Positions 1 through 5,086 of a stretch of DNA of 5,086 nucleotides are shown here, piece after piece. A program made the position numbers and the translations under genes. The stretch is taken from assembly GCA_023460315.1 (NCBI GenBank), contig JAEWQO010000028.1, positions 1-5,086 on the forward strand, given 5' to 3'. How positions within the stretch are numbered: position 1 is the stretch's first letter; every line of letters begins with the position of its first letter. The DNA comes from Actinomycetes bacterium. Its GTDB lineage: Bacteria; Actinomycetota; Coriobacteriia; Coriobacteriales; Eggerthellaceae. Under the pieces are notes generated by a model. The model saw only the letters and a list, made by a program, of their open reading frames with translations, was not told where the DNA came from and ran no database searches.

Positions 1-106
1 CGATAAGAGTATCCTCACCTATGGTCACACCGATATGGCGAGCGTACTGCAGCGGCGTTTTAAAATAGCGCCAATACAAATAATCCAACTTATGAAAAAT
101 ACCCAT
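1..106 (-). CDS. Probable hexapeptide-repeat acyltransferase, N-terminal fragment
   Basis: Only the first 35 codons are present; the gene runs off the left edge of the window. The start is the ATG whose complement is at 104-106. An upstream ATG in the same spacer meets a stop after two codons. The fragment begins MGIFHKLDYLYWRYFKTPLQ and continues with a short stretch ending in GVTIGEDTLI. A basic, aromatic-rich N-terminal helix followed by a GVxIGExxxI turn is the usual opening of left-handed beta-helix acetyltransferases of the CatB/WbbJ/serine-acetyltransferase type, which acetylate sugars or nucleotide sugars in polysaccharide loci. The catalytic His and the hexapeptide coils lie outside the window, so the function is inferred from the opening and the context. 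The gene starts 39 bases after the dehydrogenase stop on the same strand, so co-transcription is likely. This end of the window is AT-rich (about 41 percent GC over bases 1-120) compared with the dehydratase gene. Confidence 0.6.
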   Translation of the reverse strand, partial: MGIFHKLDYLYWRYFKTPLQYARHIGVTIGEDTLI

Positions 107-145
107 ACTTTCAGATCAATACATAGCTCGTTGTATTCGATTCAA

Positions 146-1411
146 CTAAAGTCGGCCGTCTGTTTCCGAAGCGTTGCAGAGCCATTTCACATCGTAGACA
201 ATATGCTTCTGCTTCAAATAATCCACCACGTCCAATTCTTTGAATCGGTTATGTGCAACGGCCAAAACAGCGGCATCAAATTTCTCCTGCGGAAGCTCAT
301 TGGTTATTTCGATTCCATATTCATATTTGGCTATTGTCAGATTGGCCCAAGGGTCGTAGACCGTAATGTTTATATTGTATTCCTTGAGCGCCTTGATAAT
401 GTCGATGACCTTCGTATTGCGCACGTCCGGACAATTCTCCTTGAACGTGAATCCGAGAATCAGAATCTCCGAACCGAGCACCTGGATGCCCTTCTTGAGC
501 ATCAGCTTGATGACCTGCTGGGCTACATATTCGCCCATTCCGTCGTTCATGCGCCGACCTGCAAGGATAATCTCCGGATTATAACCATAGCGCTGTGCGC
601 ATTGCGCCAGATAGTAGGGGTCCACGCCGATGCAGTGTCCGCCCACCAATCCCGGCTTGAACGGCAGGAAATTCCACTTCGTCGAAGCGGCTTCCAACAC
701 ATCCTGCGTGTCGATGCCCATGCGGGTAAAGATCTTCGACAACTCGTTCACGAAGGCGATGTTGATGTCGCGCTGCGAGTTTTCGATCACCTTTGCCGCT
801 TCGGCCACCTTGATCGTCGGGGCCAGATGCGTACCGGCCGTAATGACCGAAGCATACACGTCATTCACAAATTGACCGACCTCGGGAGTGGAACCCGACG
901 TGACCTTTTTAATCTTCTCAACCGTATGTTCCTTGTCGCCCGGATTGATGCGTTCCGGAGAATAACCGGCAAAAAAGTCTTCGTTGAATTTCAGCCCGGA
1001 GACCTTTTCAACCACCGGAATGCACTCATCCTCCGTAACACCCGGATAGACGGTCGACTCGTAAACCACGACATCGCCTTTCGAAATCACCTTCCCGACC
1101 GTCGTACTTGCCCCGTAGAGGGGTGTCAGGTCCGGATTGTTGTTCTCATCGACCGGTGTGGGAACTGCAACCACATAAAAATTGCAATCCCTGATCTCAT
1201 CAATATTCGAGGTACAAACAAAACCGTTGTCAATAGCGGATTGTAACAATTCATCCGAAACCTCCAGCGTGGCGTCATGGCCTGCCATCAGCGCTTCGAC
1301 GCGCTTTTGGTTCATGTCGAAACCGACGGTTTTATACTTCGTGGAGAAAAGCCGCGCCAATGGCAAGCCTACGTAACCGAGGCCGATTACGCAAATCTTT
1401 ACTTCTTTCAT
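146..1411 (-). CDS. tviB: UDP-N-acetylhexosamine 6-dehydrogenase, TviB/WbpO type
   Basis: This cytosolic enzyme oxidises C6 of a UDP-HexNAc (UDP-GlcNAc or UDP-GalNAc) to the uronic acid in two NAD-dependent steps. The 421 residues match the usual family length. Visible motifs are the N-terminal NAD-binding loop GLGYVGLP (residues 10-17) with an acidic D32 after the second strand, VPTPVDENNNPDLTPL (83-98), YESTVYPG (117-124), GYSPERINPGD (149-159), the central helix with K207 and N211, the catalytic loop GGHCIGVDPYYL (258-269) with nucleophile C260, and the UDP-binding segment FTFKENCPDVRNTK (321-334) with R331. The block around SKWNFLPFKPGLVGGHC is typical of the TviB/WbpO branch rather than of UDP-glucose or GDP-mannose dehydrogenases. 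The start is the ATG directly before the Rossmann fold; no Shine-Dalgarno sequence is seen, as is usual in Bacteroidetes. It follows the epimerase by 24 bases. The pair would make UDP-GalNAcA, but which enzyme acts first cannot be read from the sequence. Confidence 0.95.
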   Translation of the reverse strand: MKEVKICVIGLGYVGLPLARLFSTKYKTVGFDMNQKRVEALMAGHDATLEVSDELLQSAIDNGFVCTSNIDEIRDCNFYVVAVPTPVDENNNPDLTPLYGASTTVGKVISKGDVVVYESTVYPGVTEDECIPVVEKVSGLKFNEDFFAGYSPERINPGDKEHTVEKIKKVTSGSTPEVGQFVNDVYASVITAGTHLAPTIKVAEAAKVIENSQRDINIAFVNELSKIFTRMGIDTQDVLEAASTKWNFLPFKPGLVGGHCIGVDPYYLAQCAQRYGYNPEIILAGRRMNDGMGEYVAQQVIKLMLKKGIQVLGSEILILGFTFKENCPDVRNTKVIDIIKALKEYNINITVYDPWANLTIAKYEYGIEITNELPQEKFDAAVLAVAHNRFKELDVVDYLKQKHIVYDVKWLCNASETDGRL

Positions 1412-1435
1412 TGTTCTGTGTCGGGTTATTTTGTT

Positions 1436-2410
1436 TTACAGATTTTCTCGATACCATTCGACCGCCTCTTTCAGGCCCTCGCGCATGGAGAATTGCGGAT
1501 CGTATTCCAACAGGCGGCGCGCTTTGTCGATCGACGCCAGCGAGTGCGGGATGTCGCCCGAGCGGTTAGGGCCGTGCGTGGGTTCGATCCGTCCGATCGC
1601 CGGATCGTATTCCGAAAGAAACTCCTTCAGGTAACCGACCAGTTGATTGAGCGTCGTTCGCTCCCCGAATGCCGTGTTGTAGATCTGGTTTACCGCTGCG
1701 GGGTTGGTCGTGTCGATGGCGCGGAGGTTCATCTGGATGACGTTGTCGATGTAGGTGAAGTCGCGGGAATATTCGCCGTCGCCGTTGATGTTGGGCGCTT
1801 CGTGGTTGAGAAACTTCTTGACGAAGAGCGGAATGACCGCGGCATAGGCGCCGTTGGGGTCCTGCCGACGACCGAACACGTTGAAATAGCGCAGGCCTAT
1901 GTATTCGAACCCTTCGTAGGTGCGGGCGAACACGTCGGCATAAAGTTCATCCACATATTTGGTTATCGCATACGGCGAAAGCGGTTTGCCGATCACATCC
2001 TCCACTTTGGGAAGACTCTTCGAATCGCCGTAGGTCGACGACGAGGCCGCAAATACGAACCGGCGCACTCCGACGTCGCGGGCGGCAACGAGCATGTTCA
2101 GAAAGCCGCCGATGTTGACTTCGTTCGTGGTGACGGGGTCCTTGATCGAACGGGGAACAGATCCCAAAGCCGCTTCATGCAATACGTATTCGACCCCGTC
2201 CACGGCCTTACGGCAATCCTCAAGCTTGCGGATGTCGCCGACGATCAATTTGAAACGGTCGGGATAGCTTTCGATCAGCGGAATGAGATTTTCCATGTGC
2301 CCTGTGGCGAAATTATCCAGGCAAACCACCTGGTCGCCCCTTTGCAGCAATGCTTCGCACAGGTTGGAGCCGATGAAACCGGCTCCGCCGGTAACTAATA
2401 CTTTATTCAT
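1436..2410 (-). CDS. tviC: UDP-N-acetylhexosamine 4-epimerase, TviC/WbpP type
   Basis: This is an extended short-chain dehydrogenase/reductase that inverts C4 of UDP-GlcNAc or of its uronic acid, giving the galacto form. It has 324 residues and is full length. It shows the NAD-binding GGAGFIGSN (residues 8-16), D32 in LDNF, D59 in GDIR, the AALGSVPRS loop (80-88), the Ser-rich catalytic strand AASSSTYGDS (121-130), and Y147 and K151 in the YxxxK motif within PLSPYAITKY. It continues with RYFNVFGRRQDPNGAYAAVI (174-193) and the RDFTYIDNV block (216-224). S290 in the DIPHS segment appears to sit at the gatekeeper position (Ser306 in WbpP, Cys297 in human GALE); a small residue there fits N-acetylated substrates. 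This alignment is by eye. The gene begins 42 bases after the dehydratase stop and ends 24 bases before the dehydrogenase start, as expected for a joint UDP-GalNAcA pathway. WbpP and TviC cannot be told apart here. Confidence 0.94.
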   Translation of the reverse strand: MNKVLVTGGAGFIGSNLCEALLQRGDQVVCLDNFATGHMENLIPLIESYPDRFKLIVGDIRKLEDCRKAVDGVEYVLHEAALGSVPRSIKDPVTTNEVNIGGFLNMLVAARDVGVRRFVFAASSSTYGDSKSLPKVEDVIGKPLSPYAITKYVDELYADVFARTYEGFEYIGLRYFNVFGRRQDPNGAYAAVIPLFVKKFLNHEAPNINGDGEYSRDFTYIDNVIQMNLRAIDTTNPAAVNQIYNTAFGERTTLNQLVGYLKEFLSEYDPAIGRIEPTHGPNRSGDIPHSLASIDKARRLLEYDPQFSMREGLKEAVEWYRENL

Positions 2411-2422
2411 AATGATGTTTCG

Positions 2423-2436
2423 AATCGTTTCCGATT
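2423..2436 (-). other. Small hairpin with GAAA tetraloop in the dehydratase-epimerase spacer
   Basis: In the transcribed strand the spacer holds AATCG-GAAA-CGATT, a perfect 5-base-pair stem closed by a GNRA-class tetraloop. It ends 12 bases before the epimerase ATG. No T-run follows it, so it is not an intrinsic terminator. It could affect translation start or mRNA stability, or it could be chance. Confidence 0.35.
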
Positions 2437-2452
2437 TTATTTCCGTTTTTCA

Positions 2453-4414
2453 TTAGGCTTCGATCCGCAACTCTTCGCGGTCGTATATTTCATATTTGGA
2501 ATTTTTCGACTTGAACTCGGGAACCGTCCGCTTCATAAGCCGTATCATGTCGGGAATCTCCACCTTTCGGGACAGCGTCTCCAGCTCTTCGGCAACGCCG
2601 CAGGCCTCCCCGTAGTCATACTCCCGAACCTTGGCGATACGGATCCGGTCGTGCGTCGTCGGAAGCGTGTTCTCCTTGTTCGACAGAACCTCCTCGTACA
2701 GTTTCTCCCCCGGACGCAGACCCGTGTATTCGATCCTGATGTCCTTCTCCGGTTCGAAGCCCGCCAGGGAGATCATCCGCCGCGCCAGGTGCGCGATCTT
2801 AACCGATTCGCCCATGTCGAAGACGAAGATCTGATTGCCCGTCGACATCGTGGCGGCCTCCATGACCAGACGGCACGCCTCGGGGATCGTCATAAAGAAG
2901 CGCGTAATGTCCGGATGCGTGACAGTCACCGGACCGCCCTTGGAGATCTGGTCCCTGAAGCGGGGAATGACCGAACCGTTCGAGCCCAGCACATTCCCGA
3001 AGCGCGTGGTGACGAAACGCGTCTTCCCCGGCGTGCGGCCCTGCTCGATCGACAGACCCAGCGACTGCACGTAGATCTCCGCAAGGCGCTTCGTGCAACC
3101 CATCACGTTCGTCGGGTTCACGGCCTTGTCCGTCGAGATCATAACCATCTTCTCAACATCGTATTCGATGCACTTGTCAGCGACGTTGCGCGTCCCCGCG
3201 ACGTTCACCAGAACCGCCTCGCATGGGTTCTCCTCCATCAGCGGGACGTGTTTGTAAGCCGCAGCGTGGAACACCACCTGCGGATGGTACGTCCGGAACA
3301 CGAAGTCCAGACGGGCGGGAATCCGGACGTCGCCGATGACAGGGATGAATTTCAATGCCGGATAGCGCTCCTCCAGTTCCAGGCGAAGGTTGTGCATCGG
3401 GGTCTCCCCGTTGTCGAAAAGGATAAGCTCCTTCACCCCGAACGTCGCCAGCTGACGGCAAAGCTCCGAGCCGATGGAACCTGCCGCCCCCGTAACCAGG
3501 ATCGTCCTGCCGCGGAAGTTGGCGATGATCTCATCCATCGAAATGCGGATCTCGGGACGGCCTAACAGGTCTTCGATCTTGATCTCCCGGATCGACTGCT
3601 TCATGATCTTCCCGTCGATGACCTCGTCGATCGGTGGGGCGATCAGAATTTTGACCCCCTGCTCCGTACAGTATCTGATCAGACGCTCCTGCTCCTGCTG
3701 CGCATCGTCATTGGTGGCGAAAAGGATCGCGTCGACATCGACTCGGTCCCGCAGGTATTCGACGCTGTGCTGATTCTCGAAATAGTAGACCGGACACTCC
3801 GCGATCGTATGCTTGCGCAGGGACTTCCCGTAGGTCAGAAAACCGACGACGCGGTAATGCGGCGAGTTTTGAAGACGCGTGACCAGAGACACTGACTTGT
3901 CCCCCGTGCCGTAGACCAGAACCTGACGGCTGTTCGCGCGGCGGGACTGCTTCAGCTTGATCAGGTCGTAGACGACGATCATGCAAAGACGAAGGGCCAG
4001 CAGAAGGAACAAAGTCACCAAAGCGTCCAGCAGGAAACCCATGGAAAGGGAGGCATAAGGTGGATATGGTTTTTGGGGAAGGAGAAGCACGTAGAAGAAC
4101 ATCAGCAAGTCCTTGAAGAGAACCGCACCGCCCAGTTTCCAGATTTCCCGAAGCGTCGTATGACGGATGACGCTGCGGAACGTTCGGAAAACGATGAACG
4201 AAAAAACGCTCAAAACACACGAACCGGCCAACAGCCAGAAACCGTACCATACCGTGAAAACCGGATTCGTGAACAATCCGCGAACCAACAGGTAGGCGAT
4301 CAAGGTCGAAACTACAGACACGACCGTGTCGATCGTCAAGATCAGCCACGACGAAAAATACCGTGACGATAGGTATTTTTCAATCCCAAAACGGGACATG
4401 ATAACTTGAAGCAT
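2453..4414 (-). CDS. Membrane-anchored nucleotide-sugar 4,6-dehydratase, CapD/WbpM/PglF family
   Basis: This enzyme probably converts UDP-GlcNAc to UDP-4-keto-6-deoxy-GlcNAc, the entry to QuiNAc, FucNAc or bacillosamine-type sugars, at the inner face of the cytoplasmic membrane. The 653 residues fit the long form of the family. Four hydrophobic segments (about 23-44, 52-76, 94-113, 124-152) are followed by a first Rossmann-like domain (163-260, VLVYGTGDKS) and then the catalytic SDR domain from about 303, with VTGAAGSIGSEL (307-318), GDVR (361-364), HAAAYKHVP (383-391), ISTDKAVNPTNVMG (426-439) and RPGEKLYEE (567-575). The classical YxxxK Tyr is replaced by M438, with K442 kept; this is normal for long WbpM/PglF enzymes, where the STDK Asp and Lys (D429, K430) serve catalysis. 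The chosen ATG is the first after an in-frame stop at 4427-4429. Met6 (ATG at 4397-4399) is an equally possible start. The gene is GC-rich (one 60-base stretch at 3001-3060 is about 68 percent). The final product depends on partner enzymes not in view. Confidence 0.93.
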   Translation of the reverse strand: MLQVIMSRFGIEKYLSSRYFSSWLILTIDTVVSVVSTLIAYLLVRGLFTNPVFTVWYGFWLLAGSCVLSVFSFIVFRTFRSVIRHTTLREIWKLGGAVLFKDLLMFFYVLLLPQKPYPPYASLSMGFLLDALVTLFLLLALRLCMIVVYDLIKLKQSRRANSRQVLVYGTGDKSVSLVTRLQNSPHYRVVGFLTYGKSLRKHTIAECPVYYFENQHSVEYLRDRVDVDAILFATNDDAQQEQERLIRYCTEQGVKILIAPPIDEVIDGKIMKQSIREIKIEDLLGRPEIRISMDEIIANFRGRTILVTGAAGSIGSELCRQLATFGVKELILFDNGETPMHNLRLELEERYPALKFIPVIGDVRIPARLDFVFRTYHPQVVFHAAAYKHVPLMEENPCEAVLVNVAGTRNVADKCIEYDVEKMVMISTDKAVNPTNVMGCTKRLAEIYVQSLGLSIEQGRTPGKTRFVTTRFGNVLGSNGSVIPRFRDQISKGGPVTVTHPDITRFFMTIPEACRLVMEAATMSTGNQIFVFDMGESVKIAHLARRMISLAGFEPEKDIRIEYTGLRPGEKLYEEVLSNKENTLPTTHDRIRIAKVREYDYGEACGVAEELETLSRKVEIPDMIRLMKRTVPEFKSKNSKYEIYDREELRIEA

Positions 4415-4431
4415 ACGGAGGCGAAATTAAA

Positions 4432-4441
4432 TTCAGATAAA
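4432..4441. repeat. Direct repeat copy 1, TTCAGATAAA
   Basis: This exact 10-base sequence recurs at 4567-4576, so one copy lies near each end of the 172-base leader, 135 bases apart start to start. In the transcribed strand it reads TTTATCTGAA and ends 17 bases before the dehydratase ATG. It overlaps a short A/T inverted repeat (AAATT at 4429-4433 and AATTT at 4440-4444). Confidence 0.5.
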
Positions 4442-4499
4442 TTTGTAATTACAGTGACGCGTACTATGTGATGGTTCCAGAAATTATCGTAGGAAATAT

Positions 4500-4559
4500 G
4501 TCCCGACAGCAGACGAGACTTTATTTGTTGCCGACAAATGACGACAACGGCTTCGGGAC
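4500..4559 (-). promoter_or_regulatory. Nested stem-loop in the leader of the polysaccharide operon
   Basis: The arms GTCCCGA-C-AGC (4500-4510) and GCTTCGGGAC (4550-4559) are complementary over 10 base pairs with one bulged base at 4507. The 39-base loop contains a second perfect inverted repeat, ATTTGT (4523-4528) and ACAAAT (4534-4539), separated by 5 bases. No T-run follows on the minus strand, so it does not look like a simple intrinsic terminator. It lies wholly between the stop of the upstream small gene and the dehydratase start. It may be a leader RNA structure, such as a pausing or antitermination site or an mRNA processing site, or a protein-binding DNA site. The pairing is seen directly; the role is inferred. 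Confidence 0.45.
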
Positions 4560-4566
4560 TAACCCC

Positions 4567-4576
4567 TTCAGATAAA
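4567..4576. repeat. Direct repeat copy 2, TTCAGATAAA
   Basis: Second exact copy of the 10-base sequence found at 4432-4441. It sits 10 bases downstream of the upstream gene's stop codon in the direction of transcription and overlaps one base of the palindrome at 4576-4588. Confidence 0.5.
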
Positions 4577-4588
4577 AGTTCGGAACTT
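4576..4588. repeat. Palindrome AAGTTCGGAACTT overlapping a stop codon
   Basis: Perfect 6-base arms AAGTTC and GAACTT surround a single central G. The palindrome overlaps the TAA stop (complement at 4587-4589) of the upstream small gene. As RNA it could form only a 4-base-pair stem with a 5-base loop, followed by TTTATC on the minus strand, which would be a very weak terminator. As DNA it could be a dimeric protein-binding site. Either role is speculative. Confidence 0.35.
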
Positions 4589-5086
4589 ATTTGACGTTCG
4601 CCCACATCCGCCGTTGGGCTTCGTTGGAGATTTGATCACAGAGATTGTCGATCGCTATGCTGCGGCAAAACAGGGCTTCGACGCTGCTTTTTGGCATCCT
4701 CTGCACTTCCAGCAATCCGGCAATATCATTCAGGTATTTACGACTCCCGGGGTCATTGACGGCACTTTGCTGAATCGCATCGTATATTAGAATATAGTAG
4801 CGAATCTCATCGGCAGTCAATTCCGTCGTTCGGCAGAATTGCAATTGGCGGCTTATGCAATAATAGGAATATGCTTTCTGAATGATCGCATCGTGACGAC
4901 TGTCAAGCAGCATATAGGAGTTCATGCTCATCAGAATGATGCGTTGCAATGCCTCCTCTGCACGGATTCCTTTCCATTCACCGTTTTCATGCAGTTCCGT
5001 AGCCCATGCGGCAACCCGGTTCCGGGCAAATCCAAGCCAGGGATCGTTCTCCGCGTCTTCCGGGACCAGCCAACATAGGAACTGAT
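4587..5086 (-). CDS. Small helical protein, 3' part; possible UpxZ-like capsule regulator
   Basis: The reading frame is open from the right edge of the window to the TAA at 4587-4589, giving 165 residues without a start. An in-frame TTG at 4947-4949 and an ATG at 4929-4931 are internal candidates, but the frame reads as coherent protein well upstream of both (for example DPWLGFARNRVAAWATELHE and GEWKGIRAEEAL), so the true start is probably beyond the window. The visible part has no signal peptide, membrane segment or enzyme motif and looks all-helical. It ends 172 bases before the dehydratase on the same strand. The pattern AEEAL, then ILMSMNSYMLLD, then IIQKAYSYY recalls, from memory, the UpxZ family, which lies just after the UpxY antiterminator at the head of Bacteroides capsule operons and inhibits UpxY proteins of other loci. 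If correct, a upxY gene should lie just to the right. The gene is real with good confidence; the family call is tentative. The alternative is an unrelated, lineage-specific hypothetical protein. Confidence 0.5.
   Translation of the reverse strand, partial: QFLCWLVPEDAENDPWLGFARNRVAAWATELHENGEWKGIRAEEALQRIILMSMNSYMLLDSRHDAIIQKAYSYYCISRQLQFCRTTELTADEIRYYILIYDAIQQSAVNDPGSRKYLNDIAGLLEVQRMPKSSVEALFCRSIAIDNLCDQISNEAQRRMWANVK

Noticed and set aside
434..439. M438 in place of the SDR catalytic Tyr in the dehydratase as a sign of inactivation (positions here are residue numbers of that protein)
   Set aside because: Met at this position with a retained STDK motif is the normal state of long WbpM/PglF-type dehydratases, so it is not evidence of a dead enzyme.
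35..1246. 403-codon open frame on the + strand
   Set aside because: It lies in exact codon register opposite the dehydrogenase gene, where stops would require TTA, CTA or TCA codons in the real gene. Their scarcity explains the open frame. The translation resembles no family.
1277..2398. 373-codon open frame on the + strand
   Set aside because: It is in the same antisense codon register, opposite the epimerase gene. It is rich in Arg, Val and Asp in the pattern of a shadow frame and has no domain.
2651..3565. 304-codon open frame on the + strand
   Set aside because: It is in antisense register to the dehydratase gene and is a by-product of its GC-rich codon use, with an Arg/His-rich, non-protein-like composition.
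4422..4429. TAATTTCG on the minus strand as a Bacteroides -7 promoter element (TAnnTTTG)
   Set aside because: It has one mismatch, no TTTG-type -33 element at the right distance, and lies so close to the ATG that there would be almost no leader.
4500..4559. Invertible promoter flanked by inverted repeats, as in phase-variable Bacteroides capsules
   Set aside because: The arms are only about 10 bases with a bulge and the spacer is 39 bases. No promoter core is visible between them. Known invertible capsule promoters have longer repeats and lie before the first regulator gene.
4342..4605. 87-codon minus-strand frame with a GTG start spanning the leader
   Set aside because: It overlaps the 3' end of the upstream gene and the first 73 bases of the dehydratase. 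It has no recognisable features and only an alternative start, so the leader is better read as non-coding.

Overview
The window reads as part of a surface polysaccharide (capsule or O-antigen type) biosynthesis locus from a member of the Bacteroidales. The long membrane dehydratase, the lack of Shine-Dalgarno sequences with A/T-rich leaders before the starts, and the moderate to high GC content together suggest an Alistipes-like gut organism. This assignment is inference, because no phylogenetic marker gene is present.

All credible genes lie on the minus strand, so the locus is read from right to left. (1) 5086-4587 is the 3' part of a small, probably all-helical protein whose start lies outside the window. 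Its position and residue pattern recall the Bacteroidetes capsule regulator family UpxZ, but this is tentative. (2) 4586-4415 is a 172-base intergenic leader with a 10-base direct repeat, a palindrome and a nested stem-loop. (3) 4414-2453 encodes a 653-residue membrane-anchored nucleotide-sugar dehydratase of the CapD/WbpM/PglF type. (4) 2410-1436 encodes a TviC/WbpP-type UDP-HexNAc 4-epimerase. (5) 1411-146 encodes a TviB/WbpO-type UDP-HexNAc 6-dehydrogenase. (6) 106-1 is the start of a further gene, probably a left-handed beta-helix (hexapeptide) acyltransferase, cut by the window edge. Genes 3 to 6 are separated by only 42, 24 and 39 bases and look like one operon.

In pathway terms, the dehydratase would turn UDP-GlcNAc into a 4-keto-6-deoxy sugar, the entry to bacillosamine, QuiNAc or FucNAc-type residues. 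The epimerase plus dehydrogenase would convert UDP-GlcNAc into UDP-GalNAcA, and the acyltransferase could add an acetyl group. The repeat unit of this glycan may therefore contain a HexNAc uronic acid and a deoxy amino sugar. No glycosyltransferase, flippase or polymerase is visible here.

No new system is evident from the protein-coding content. The most unexplained part is the structured, repeat-bearing leader between the regulator-like gene and the first biosynthetic gene. There are no RNA genes, CRISPR arrays or insertion sequences that I can support, and no gene-free stretch longer than 300 bases.
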